A DNA stretch of 64,000 bases, from NCBI GenBank assembly GCA_963932145.1, contig OZ010586.1, positions 69,523,754-69,587,753 of the forward strand, given 5' to 3'. The notes below the pieces were generated by a model, which searched no databases, had not been told where the DNA came from, and saw only the letters and a list, made by a program, of their open reading frames with translations. The position numbers and the translations under genes are program-made. Below are positions 54,895-63,945 of the stretch, in pieces. The stretch is from Acanthosepion lycidas (taxonomy: Eukaryota > Mollusca > Cephalopoda > Sepiida > Sepiidae). How positions within the stretch are numbered: position 1 is the stretch's first letter; every line of letters begins with the position of its first letter.

Positions 54895-55150
54895 ACTCAT
54901 TGATTCGTTTTCTACGGCTTATCAACACTTTGCAGGTTATTTAAAGCCAGAAAATATTTTTAGACCGTAAGAATTTGTTTTCTTTAATAAGAATTTGATG
55001 ATACAAGTTTTACTAATTAACCCATAGCTGGGGGAGAAGAGGTGGATTCATACCATTTCCAAGGATGCTTGCGCGTGTGAATATAACGAACCTGACTGGG
55101 ACTGGAATTCGGCTCCCCGCGTCGTTATCCATCGCAACACCCGCACATCC
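54895..55150 (-). mobile_element. SINE-Y, complete tail to head
   Basis: In minus sense: head GGATAACGACGCGGGGAGCC, B-box-like GAATTCCAGTCCC, ATCCTTGGAAATGG, CCCCAGCTATGGG, and tail CTGGCTTTAAATAACC, TTGATAAGCCGTAGAAAACG and AATCAATGAG. A tail-only piece of the same type is at 54735-54790 and another at 54130-54170. Confidence 0.65.
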
Positions 55151-55264
55151 ACGTTTACAACACCTAATATTCCCAAGAGGCTACTGACCAGATTCGACAT
55201 TGCTTAACTTCGCTGATCATACAAGAACTGGTGTTTCAACGTGATATGGGCGTAAGCCCTAATA

Positions 55265-55335
55265 AAAAAGGAATCTGTCGAGAGCCATGATTGTCTACAC
55301 CATGAAGGGACATGGCGTTAAAAATAAATAAATTG
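55265..55335 (+). pseudogene. LINE-A 3'-end fragment
   Basis: CGAGAGCCATGATTGTCTAC, ACCATGAAGGGACATGGCG then AAAAATAAATAA: only the last 20 codons and the tail. Confidence 0.7.
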
Positions 55336-55405
55336 AAATCAAGGAACTCTTGTTGGATTATAATTTTATTCGAACTCGAATTCTTCTGTTTTAAAATGCA
55401 TGCGT

Positions 55406-55406
<1 letters not shown>

Positions 55407-55457
<51 letters not shown>

Positions 55458-55458
55458 G
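55407..55458. repeat. (AC)n(AT)n microsatellite
   Basis: About 30 bp AC then 20 bp AT, adjoining the foldback at 55457. Confidence 0.95.
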
Positions 55459-55648
55459 AAGAAAAATATACGGAAAAAACAAACAAAAATCCTTATATGC
55501 AATTATGCTGTTTTAATGTTAATATAATGTCAACGTCAGACGTTTCGGTCTAATAAACCATCTTCAGGACATATTCATAAAATATAATTAACATTATCAA
55601 TTCAACATGAAGGATTTTTGTTTGTTTTTTCCGTATATTTTTCTTCAT
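55457..55648. mobile_element. Foldback with a ribozyme-like motif in its loop
   Basis: Arms of about 41 bp: TGAAGAAAAATATACGG, AACAAACAAAAATCCTT and their complements (55606-55648). The 110 bp loop holds the motif at 55527-55572. AT tracts lie on both sides. Confidence 0.8.
55527..55572 (-). ncRNA. Hammerhead-ribozyme-like motif, complete core
   Basis: Stem I ATGTC/GACAT (5 bp). CTGAAGA (55561-55567). One extra T. Stem II GGTTT/AGACC with loop ATT (one G-U). GAA. Stem III ACGT/ACGT with loop CTG. T as the cleavage base. Every helix pairs. Confidence 0.65.
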
Positions 55649-55680
55649 ACTGTATATTTTTCTTCATCCATATATTTGCT

Positions 55681-55682
<2 letters not shown>

Positions 55683-55731
<49 letters not shown>
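55683..55731. repeat. (AT)n microsatellite
   Basis: About 48 bp. Confidence 0.95.
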
Positions 55732-55733
<2 letters not shown>

Positions 55734-55734
55734 C

Positions 55735-56189
55735 ATGCGTACGTATATAATAATTGTATTATACTGAAAAGAACAGATTCGGTTCATTTTCATTTTCACA
55801 ATCTCACACCGAGAAAATTAAAATGTGACAGTGACCAGCTGCCAGACAGGAACTCTTGTACAAAATAACTATAAAAGATATAAGACATTTCGCCGCCTTC
55901 GTTCGCTAGAATGGCTTGTCTATCACGCAGTCGTATTCACGTTCACTTTTGGACTACGGCATCCACGAATAAGATTGATCGGTGTACGCAGCTGAAGTGT
56001 GTAGTCCGTTTCTCGATATCGTTGACAGACACTAGAGAAGAAACCTTCCAGCGAAGTCCGCATCAATGAACAGTGCGTTTCATTTATGTCACCTTTCAAA
56101 GGCCTGTGCTTCATTCTCTTCTAACGAATGAAAATCGACATGAAAAAAGGCGACGATATACCCGCTGTTTGACCGACCTCTCACGTGGC
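55735..56189. other. Unassigned stretch, less AT-rich
   Basis: A 63-codon minus frame (55923-56114) shows no family resemblance. No RNA gene recognised. Confidence 0.4.
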
Positions 56190-56272
56190 GCCTTACGGCC
56201 AACGTAAGGAACGTCGAGCCTGGTCATTATCTAGATGGGTGACCGCTTGGGAATACCAGGTGCTGTAAGCTT
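56190..56272 (+). rRNA. 5S rRNA-derived segment (SINE head), truncated
   Basis: GCCTTACGGCC matches the 5S start. The next about 37 bases of 5S are deleted. Then GAGCCTGGTCATTATCTAGA, TGGGTGACCGCTTGGGAATA and CCAGGTGCTGTAAGCTT follow the 3' two-thirds of 5S closely, including the box C region (GGATGGGTGACC in functional genes, here AGATGGGTGACC). 83 nt against about 120. The deletion removes box A, so it is not a working 5S gene. Confidence 0.9.
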
Positions 56273-56565
56273 GGAAGTGCGGGTGGTATAAAGGATAATT
56301 GTTCGTCATTCTTAATCGGAGAGCCGAGTTCCAATTTAAGTAAGGTTCGTTACATTCACCTGCGCGCAAATACCCTTGGGAAAGGAATAAAGCCACATCT
56401 TCTCCCCCTCCAGATATGGCTTCATTGGTAAGAGCTGTCTGCCTAAATCATTATTACTTCTTTAAAAAAAATAATACTTACTATCTTAAAAATAGTTTCT
56501 GGCTTTAAATAACCTGCAAAGGAGTGGTAAGCAGTAGAAAACGAATCAGTAATCAATCAATCTTA
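56190..56565 (+). mobile_element. Composite SINE: 5S head + tRNA-like unit + SINE-Y body and tail
   Basis: After the 5S part comes a tRNA-like unit (GGTGGTATAAAGGATAA as A-box region, GAGCCGAGTTCCAATT as B-box region). The SINE-Y body follows (TTACATTCACCTGCG, AATACCCTTGGGAAAGG), then the tail GCTTTAAATAACCTGCAAAG, GAAAACGAATCA and ATCAATCAATC. A dimeric 5S-tRNA promoter is a known SINE design. An (AT)n run begins 10 bp after the tail. Confidence 0.75.

Positions 56566-56571
<6 letters not shown>

Positions 56572-56641
<70 letters not shown>
56572..56641. repeat. (AT)n microsatellite
   Basis: About 69 bp, the longest pure AT run in the window. Confidence 0.95.
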
Positions 56642-56643
<2 letters not shown>

Positions 56644-56771
56644 TCAGACAGGTTTCGTTAAATAAGATCTGTCTACATATTTTTGATAAGATCCTTTCAT
56701 ATTCGCGAATAAGCTTTTTTGTGCGGTTGTTAAAAGATGAAAGGAAAACACCATGTTGGCCTATCTTGTAT

Positions 56772-56817
56772 CTGTTCCGAGTGCCTTCGACATAGCATAA
56801 TGTCATCATCAGGGTAT
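56772..56817 (-). ncRNA. Hammerhead-ribozyme-like motif, weak stem III
   Basis: CTGATGA (56806-56812), one extra T, stem II GACAT/ATGTC, GAA, then GGCACTC, in which 15.1 is G rather than A and stem III is only two pairs. Confidence 0.4.
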
Positions 56818-57229
56818 TGTTAAATAGAGAGTAAGTATTTAGTGTTCATAGTTGTGAAGGGAACAAACTGTTATAGTCATCCGAGGATTACCATGTCGAG
56901 TCACGAACGCAGTGTCATGGTTGGTTGACAGACACCGTTTGAGGGGAGGTAACTAGGTATGCTGTAGAAAAGTTCCGGGTTTGAGTAGATGCTAGATAAA
57001 GGAAAAACTATTAACGACAAGCGCTCACATTTAACGGCTATCCATTGTACACATTTTAAAATGTTTGTGGAGTATTCTTAATTAATTTTATTGAGGTTTG
57101 GTTTCAATTTTTTGATAGAAATAGCTTCTTAATTTCGCGAAAAATAAATAAATAAAAATAAATAACTTCGAGAATAAACACAAGTTAAAAATTTCTGAAA
57201 GTTTCACACTCGCCTGTCGTTTGAGTTCC

Positions 57230-58085
57230 CAAACAGCTGGAAGCTGCTGACACGTATTCTACAGCAGTAACCAAATGAAAAAATGCCTTGTAAGGGTACT
57301 GATACCATCTGATGTATGAAAGGTTTAGAGAATTATCGATAAGAACCAGAGAAAGTCATTTAACAGCATTGGTTTCAGGACACGCTATCGGAAGTATTAT
57401 GCATGAGAACCTTCGATAAGAATCATATCTGATGCGGAGAGAACAATTCATGCCTGCAAAGACAAAAGATAAGCATATAATCCGCACAAAGCGTTTGTTG
57501 AACAAGTTGAAATATTAAGTGCCTGGAATTCTCTTCAAAACTTTGATCGGGAACAAAAAGTCAGCTGAAGGAATGATAGGTAATTATAGATAGCAGAGAC
57601 ACTAAGAACGTTCTAATGGTGATTCACACAAAGTTTCCGGCAACTCTAATGGTTCTCGTAGTCGTGAGCAACAAAAGAGATGTCATACCACCTCCCTTCT
57701 TTCCTGAAGGTTTAAGAATTAATGCTGCTGACTAAAAGCAAGTGTTGGCGGGAGTTGTGACGCTTTGGATATAGAGCACGTTACCGCCAACAGTTTGCGC
57801 CCCCTCATAAGGCTAAGAATGTATTAGTTACAATCTGATGATCACGTAATCCCAAACATATAGCCACCTAGCTCTCCAGCTCTGAATGCTTTGGACTACT
57901 ACGTATGGAGCGTAGTAGAGAAGGAAGTCAATCCCATAACACTATATGATCTCTGAAGTCCACCATAGCTAGAACAATGCTGGAAATAAAGATACCCTGA
58001 TTCTGGCATGTAAACGTTTCATAACTCTGAATCCATCGTTAGCACTGATAACTATGGTAGATATCGATGCTAACGTTTGGATTTA
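57230..58085 (+). pseudogene. Mariner transposase pseudogene, about 280 codons' worth
   Basis: In shifting frames: ESYLMRREQFMPAKTKDKH, IIRTKRLLNKLK, NFDREQKV, RNDR, MVIHTKFPATLMVLVVVSNK, PPFFPEGLRINAAD, YYVWS-like TTYGA, then ANVWIY and a stop. This is the order of mariner DD34D transposases: helix-turn-helix end, R-R-x-QFM...KRLLNKLKH linker, F(S)DEK-region, MVFGVVASxGDV, GLRVN. Both catalytic stretches are broken by stops, so inactive. Terminal inverted repeats not identified. Confidence 0.8.
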
Positions 58086-58207
58086 TTAAGCTGATCCGTC
58101 AAGAAGAGTCTGACAATTATTTATTTTTTTTAAATGGATCTTTTCTTTCATGATATATGCGTATTTTGCTAAATCCATACAGATACCGTCAAAGAACTGA
58201 ACATATA

Positions 58208-58588
58208 TACAGGGTGAACCCCCCCCCCCAAAAAAAAAAACGGGTACTTTTTAACAATCCAATAAAACCAAGAGTGATGGAAGAAAAATATTTTATTCAT
58301 AGTAATTGAAACCTTAAAACATGCCATTTAAGAAACAATGATGGAATTTTCATTTTTTAAAAATTACGTCCTGTAGACGGCGTCCTCCTCTACGAATGCA
58401 TTTTTGAAATCTGCTGTTGAGATTCCTCATTGACTGCTGCAACATCTCAACTGGGATACTGTGATATTCATCTTGAATTCTAAATGGCGAAATATTTACT
58501 TGCTCAACGTCACTGTCTCGCAGTGTTGCCACTTGCTCATGTCTGGCAATATGCACTTCAAAAATTCCCGTTTTGTGGGGTCACCCTA
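58208..58588 (-). mobile_element. Tc1/mariner-superfamily deletion derivative
   Basis: TA-bounded with ends TACAGGGTGAACCCCC and the complement of GGGGTCACCCTA. The minus frame 58556-58350 encodes IQDEYHSIPVEMLQQSMRNL and NSRFQKCIRRGGRRLQDVIF, the C-terminal helix after the DDE domain of IS630-like transposases (IPxEMLxxxxRxxxxRxxxCIxxxGxxFE). The left end contains a C-run followed by an A-run that may have expanded. Confidence 0.85.
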
Positions 58589-58589
58589 T

Positions 58590-59168
58590 ATTACTGTATG
58601 TTAAAAACCGAGATGCACAGCATTCTGTTCATTACGAAATATTTGCATGATGATTAGTGTGTACTTCACTTAATTCATGAATATTTTTGTGAATGTATTT
58701 TATGCTAAAGTTATTTTTTCTACAGATACCGTTAATTTATACGTAATTTATCAGAAGCTAATATATATATTAGACATCTACTATCAACCTCACCTTATTT
58801 AACAATGGAAATAAAATATTAAAAGTTTATATAAATAGGAAGTTCTCGCATGAATTCCAGTCGTCACTCAATATCAGAAGGACCAGAATAAATGCTCCTA
58901 TTCAAAACAACACAAAAATAAAATAGAACTAAAACAATCAAAGCATGAGGAAAAATGACAACACCAAAAACAAAACCCCCTTGAAAATGATTAAAACAAT
59001 GGCCAAAAGTGCTTGTAACAAATTATGAAAAATTTCTGTACTCACTCACTCCTACAAAACAGAAAAAAATAAGAATGCTGGAAAAACTAAATAAAAATTA
59101 ATTAAATCTTTCTTGTCAGCCATATTGAATGAAAGACGTTTAAAAGAAAGTTTTCTGCTCAAATATAC

Positions 59169-59170
<2 letters not shown>
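58590..59170. other. AT-rich stretch without recognised genes
   Basis: No feature recognised. (AT)n runs follow at 59172-59223 and 59313-59344. Confidence 0.4.
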
Positions 59171-59226
<56 letters not shown>

Positions 59227-59309
59227 GAGGATTAAACACTAATATTCCATGGTCATAATCTATTCCATTGGAATCGTAAATACGATTCAATTCATCAGAC
59301 CTACAAATT

Positions 59310-59347
<38 letters not shown>

Positions 59348-59380
59348 AACATGTCCAAAATGCCACTGTTGTACCTTAAG

Positions 59381-59467
59381 ACAATTCATGCCTGCAAAGA
59401 CAAAAGATAACCATATAATCCACAAAAAGCGTTTGTTGAACAAGTTGAAACATTAAGGGCCTGGAAT
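59381..59467 (+). pseudogene. Mariner transposase fragment
   Basis: 87 bp nearly identical to 57443-57529 (QFMPAKTKDNH, KRLLNKLK). An isolated piece joined to the DUF4817-type element on its right. Confidence 0.8.
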
Positions 59468-60420
59468 GACAAATGTTTAGAATGTCCCCAGCTTGATTCT
59501 ACACACGCATGCACCCGTCGGATCATTGACTGGCGGACCCTTTCAAATATTCTCACACGAATGTTTTGGCAGGCCCCTATAACACGTTGATGAAACGTCT
59601 CTGCATTATTAATGTCTGTTTTATGTAGTCCCACAGATAAAAAAAAAAACACAAAGGAATGAGGTCGGGGAACATGCAGGCCATGGAACCGATTCTCCCC
59701 TACCTATCCATTTTTCATGCTAGATGACTGCCAGTGCATCGCGAGACAACGTGACTAAAATGTGTTGGAGTCCCATTATGCAGGAACCACATGTCTTCGT
59801 TTTAGCAGGATTACATCCTCTAGCAGGCTTGAAACTGTGTTCGAAATAAAGTGCCTGCAGACTGCTCCTGTAAGACGTGATAAGAGAAAATACGGACCAT
59901 AGTACTATGGGGATTCCGATCCGCCTACAAATGTTGGTTGTGTAAATTTGTTGTTCCATGTCTTCTAAATGTTGCCTCATTCAGGAACAAAACTGAAGAG
60001 ACAAATAAAGAAGATTTCTGTAATAAACCATCGACAAAAGTTCTCCTATGCTGAGTGATCAGAAGACTCTACACATGTTGCAAATGATATGGATACAGGA
60101 GCTGCTCTTGAAGTAACCTCAATGTACGACATGCTAGGGCCACTTAATGTGTGCTGACACCTGGATCGTCACCGACAACCTGTAGAATCTGTTCTTCGTG
60201 GTCAGTCGTACGAGCTCTATCCATAGTTTATGGTGCCACGAATTCTGCCTTAGCAACGTCACGGTGAACAGCAGCAAAAGTTGGATGACTCGACTGCCTT
60301 TGGTCTGGAAACGCAATCTGATACAGCCGTGAGGCTTCGCGTCTATTACCATTCGCGTGGTCGTATGTAAAAATCATATCTTCCTGCTCACGATATATCT
60401 TGCCATTGTTAAACGAAGCA
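59468..60420 (-). pseudogene. DUF4817-type Tc1/mariner-superfamily transposase pseudogene
   Basis: Minus-strand reading across frames: HANGNRREASRLYQIAFPDQ, HPTFAAVHRDVAKAEF (helix-turn-helix of the DUF4817 kind, where families read GNaxxAARxYxxxFPxRxxPsxxTFxxxxxxLxetG), then VDGLLQKSSL, DMWFLHNGTP and IFERVRQSMIRRVHACVESS. The last string is the C-terminal helix (families have VRxSMxRRxxACIxxxGGHFEHLL). Both middle catalytic segments are frame-broken. About 300 codons' worth, dead. Confidence 0.75.
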
Positions 60421-60890
60421 CTTCTCAGTTAATTCACTACTACACGCTTTAAACGTTGAAGACCGACTAACCATAAATGTACACGAATGACAAATATAAC
60501 CTAGTCTACATGGCCACACAACGCCATCTATCGTAATTTTTCTTTAAAATTAATAACTCAAAAACGAAGGATTTGTGGCCATATGTTTATATGAACTTTT
60601 GTCCTTGTTTTGGTGTGAGAAAAGGAAATGATTATTTCTTTTAGGAAAGGAAATATTTGAAAAAATCCTGGGCTCAAATTTATATTTTGTTAAGATTTGA
60701 TAGCGGCAATCTCAAGACTTTTCCGTTTAAGTAAGTTAATTACTCATTTAATAAGTGTGCCATCCTTTAGATTGAAGCCGTGAATAAACTTATTTCTATG
60801 TATGACTAATGCAATTAATAAATAACACTATTTACTTGTTTTCATTTATTAGACATTGAATTACATCACTTAGCATCTTCCATATATATA
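60421..60890. other. Flank of the transposase element, otherwise unassigned
   Basis: No feature recognised. The element's outer end may lie near 60540-60600 but no partner repeat was found. Confidence 0.35.
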
Positions 60891-60895
60891 TATAT

Positions 60896-60995
60896 TAGGT
60901 TGGTGCAAAAATAATGACGTAATAATGTCGTTTTTTGACGTATTTTTTTACGTCAAAAAACGACATTATTACGTCATTATTTTTGCACCAACCTA
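60896..60995. mobile_element. MITE-A copy, perfect hairpin
   Basis: TA + 44 bp arm + 8 bp T-rich loop + 44 bp arm + TA, with no mismatch between arms. The arms begin GGTTGGTGCAAAAA and include AATGACGTAATAATGTCG. The perfection suggests a young copy. The right TA is followed by (CA)n(TA)n. Confidence 0.97.
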
Positions 60996-61046
<51 letters not shown>

Positions 61047-61047
61047 G

Positions 61048-61212
61048 TAGATAAATTTATCGCTTAATTGAGTGGTAGTATATCAGTCATGTCGACTTCG
61101 AAGTTTCGTAAGTGCATTGTAGTAATGCCTTCACTCTTCATGACTGTTGACTTCTCTTGACTTCTCGGCATGACTGAAATATTACCACTCAGTTAAGTGA
61201 TAAATTTCTTCC
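61048..61212. repeat. Inverted-repeat element
   Basis: The left AAATTTATCGCTTAATTGAG, GTGGTAGTATATCAGTCATG and the right CATGACTGAAATATTACCAC, TCAGTTAAGTGATAAATTT pair over about 45 bp. The spacer repeats TTGACTTCTC twice. No ORF. Confidence 0.8.
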
Positions 61213-61367
61213 CATTAATTCTATTAACGCTCTGTCCTTACATTTTGATATCGAGTAATTTATGCCAAAAATCTGCCTGCCTAAAATGCTTTTTCACCAG
61301 TAAACTACGGAAAAAGAATGGCATTTTTGGCACCTAAAAAATCTTACAATTTAATACTATCTATCTA

Positions 61368-61369
<2 letters not shown>

Positions 61370-61433
<64 letters not shown>
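61370..61433. repeat. (AT)n microsatellite at a SINE-Y tail
   Basis: Nearly pure AT for 63 bp, adjoining the 3' end of the minus-strand SINE-Y. Confidence 0.95.
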
Positions 61434-61436
<3 letters not shown>

Positions 61437-61785
61437 AACTCTCCCGTTGTTTTTTTCGACGTATGAGGGGCAAGCAACACACAGCCAGAAACCTGCACAT
61501 AAGATTTTATTATAGTGGTGAAGGCTTTGTGCAGAACCAAACACACTTTTTGAAGGGTCGAATACAGATACTTAGTGGACCAGGTCCCACAAGGACCCAA
61601 ACGATCCTCCGCAAGTTTTAGATTCAGAATTGTCCTTCTCGTAGACCAGTTGCCATCCAAGGCTATAGAACCCAATTTGTCCTGCTATTTACCCATAGCC
61701 TTGAAGAAAAGGATCCATACCGTTCCCAAGGGTATTAGCACGTAAGTGAATGTAATGGATAATGGATTCCCTCATTCCAAGCCAC
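61434..61785 (-). mobile_element. SINE-Y, head expanded
   Basis: Same body as 10733-11145 (GGTTCTATAGCCTTGGATGG, AACTGGTCTACGAGAAGG, TTATAATAAAATCTTATGTG). On the minus strand the A-box-like AATGGACAGTGGCTTGGAAT is the last SINE-like piece before the minisatellite. The B box seen in other copies is deleted. Confidence 0.75.
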
Positions 61786-62049
61786 TGTCCATTGTGCCTC
61801 CATATGCCACTGTGCCTCCATATGCCACTGTCCATTGTGCCTCCATATGCCACTGTGCCTCCATATGCCACTGTCCATTGTGCCTCCATATGCCACTGTG
61901 CCTCCATATGCCACTGTCCATTGTGCCTCCATATGCCACTGTGCCTCCATATGCCACTGTCCATTGTGCCTCCATATGCCACTGTGCCTCCATATGCCAC
62001 TGTCCATTGTGCCTCCATATGCCACTGTGCCTCCATATGCCACTGTGCA
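61782..62049. repeat. 43 bp minisatellite, about 6.2 units
   Basis: The unit is a 25 bp piece (CCACTGTCCATTGTGCCTCC+ATATG) plus an 18 bp piece (CCACTGTGCCTCCATATG), so each unit is itself an imperfect dimer. Units are essentially identical. On the minus strand the unit repeats the SINE-Y A-box region. The period is not a multiple of 3, yet frames stay open on both strands (TVPPYATVHCASICHC and the like); this is not evidence of coding. Confidence 0.95.
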
Positions 62050-62050
62050 C

Positions 62051-62112
<62 letters not shown>
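62050..62112. repeat. (CT)n(AT)n microsatellite
   Basis: The same compound tract as at 11144-11218, again just 5' of a SINE-Y head. Confidence 0.95.
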
Positions 62113-62113
<1 letters not shown>

Positions 62114-62454
62114 CACGCCATATTATGCATTCTCTACGCCAAATTAAAAACTAAGATCTACTCAGCATAGTTGGCTTTTATAAAAAAATACAAATATACC
62201 TGAACGGATGTCTGCAGCAGAGACTAGATAGGCACCTGAGCAGACAAGTGTACTCGGAAACGAATAACCAATCATACATATGCTCATATGTCTATTAGAA
62301 CAAACGCAGTAATGGCACATATAAAGAAACGTATATGTAAATACATACAAATACACAATCAGGCAATAAAATAGTAAATAGGTTAATATATGTGTGTAGA
62401 ATCCTATACTATCCGATGAGAAAAATATTACTGACATAATATTTTCATTTTAAA

Positions 62455-62580
62455 TCGAATTCACCCCAAGCAAGACCGTAAAGCCACTAAGACACAAAGG
62501 GTTACTGGGAGTTAGAAACACAAACATTAATAAGGATCAAGAACAAAAGAAGAGTAATCAGGAGGATAGCAGATAGCGAT
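62455..62580 (-). mobile_element. LINE-B 3' terminus
   Basis: Plus-strand TTCACCCCAAGCAAG is the complement of the LINE-B end, preceded in minus sense by AACCCTTTGTGTCTTAGTGG and TTAATGTTTGTG. Confidence 0.65.
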
Positions 62581-62589
62581 TGGTATTGC

Positions 62590-63270
62590 ATTTACATTCT
62601 TTATTATTAAAGTTGCCTGGAAAGCAATTAAATGTTACAAAAATAAAATTAAAAATAAAACATTACTCCATAATGATACATTGCTAAATCTATCTATCTG
62701 TCTGTCTATCTATTTATCTATTTAATATGTGTATACAAACTTTTATGTGCGAGAGAGGGAAAGTTTGTGTGTTGTTGTTAGCTAGTAGGCTTACTCTATA
62801 AATACTACCACCTTCGAACCATCTTCTAGAGACGCTATTCTTGCACAAAGCATTGTGGATTGTGCATTGTTCTATGTACATCAACACTGATGGTATGGTA
62901 TTACCAACGAGATTTGCGAGTCAGCCATTGACAAGTCTAACATTGTGCCCCAGTAGGGACAACAAGCGACGAATTCAACAATTCACCGAGTATAACATCA
63001 TCATCACCACCACCACTACCATCACTACCTACAACAACAACAACAACAGCAACAACGACTCTTACTATCAGACGTGTCTTATTCATTAGAAAACAAAAAA
63101 AAATAGAAAGATAGTTTGACCACAGGAAATTAACTTGTCCAACCCAATAACAACTTGAAATATAATGATTTGGATATAACATCCGGCCTCAGATATGAGA
63201 ATTAGATATATTAATGTTGCCAATAATACAAGTAAAGCAAAGGCGACTCTTCTTGATATTTTAAAATACA
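62590..63270. other. Unassigned stretch
   Basis: (TCTA)n-like run at 62690-62720 and CAA/ACC triplet runs at 62998-63058. No gene recognised. Confidence 0.4.
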
Positions 63271-63271
63271 T

Positions 63272-63598
63272 CTTTTTTCATGTACCGTGTTAAGTAATCA
63301 TGGCTCACCACAACGTCCTATCACTGTTAGCTCTTAGTAAAATTTTCTTTTTCCCATTCCTTCCCGTTTTGCCATCAATTTACATAAGCTTGCCTGGGAG
63401 GTGGTCCACTGCACCCTGCTCTCGCTTTTGCCTTCAATATGCCCTGTGAGTGTCAAATCCTCCAAGACTTCTTTCTTCATTATGAGTCCCAGAAATTTTA
63501 GCCTCCTCTTTTTGTACTTTTTGATTTAATTTTCCTCCAGTTTTCGTTTGCTTGCATGTTCCGTTCATATTATTCTCAGTATCCTTTCGGCATGAAAT
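63272..63598 (-). pseudogene. LINE-A 3' fragment
   Basis: Minus sense: RKDTENNMNGTCKQTK, FLGLIMKKEVLEDLTL-like words in shifting frames, and a 3' end ACACGGTACATGAAAAAAG. 5' truncated at the MLRIPWT region. Confidence 0.75.
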
Positions 63599-63885
63599 GA
63601 CCCACAGTGGTTTTATGTGGCAAAACGAAATCAGCCAAACAACCAACATGAAAGAACTATTTCATGATATTAATCCATATAATATCCTACAAAGAAATCA
63701 AACGGTATACCAAAGTATAACTTCTACAAAACTACAACATAAAACACACATTTCACCGCCTCTAGTAATTATATCCGCACAAAGATCTATATGCACAAAA
63801 GCTGAGTATTATCTACCATGGATTCAAATGTTAAAGCAGAATAACATATTTTTATTATTTCAAAGCTCCAGCAAAATTAAATTTC

Positions 63886-63945
63886 TGCGTTAAATGACCC
63901 ATAAGGAGTTCATGTGTCGTTAAACAGACACATCAAATCAAATTA
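63886..63945 (+). mobile_element. SINE-X/Y tail fragment
   Basis: GTTAAATGACCCATAAGGAG, TTCATGTGTCGTTAAACAGA, then CATCAAATCAAATT matches the shared tail of SINE-X and SINE-Y. Confidence 0.5.

Noticed and set aside
56190..56272. Functional 5S rRNA gene
   Set aside because: A 37 base deletion removes box A and one side of the helices; no T-run terminator; SINE sequence follows directly.
61746..62170. Five overlapping frames of 102-133 codons on both strands
   Set aside because: They are all readings of the 43 bp minisatellite plus the (AT)n tract. The period rotates through three frames and both strands are equally open.
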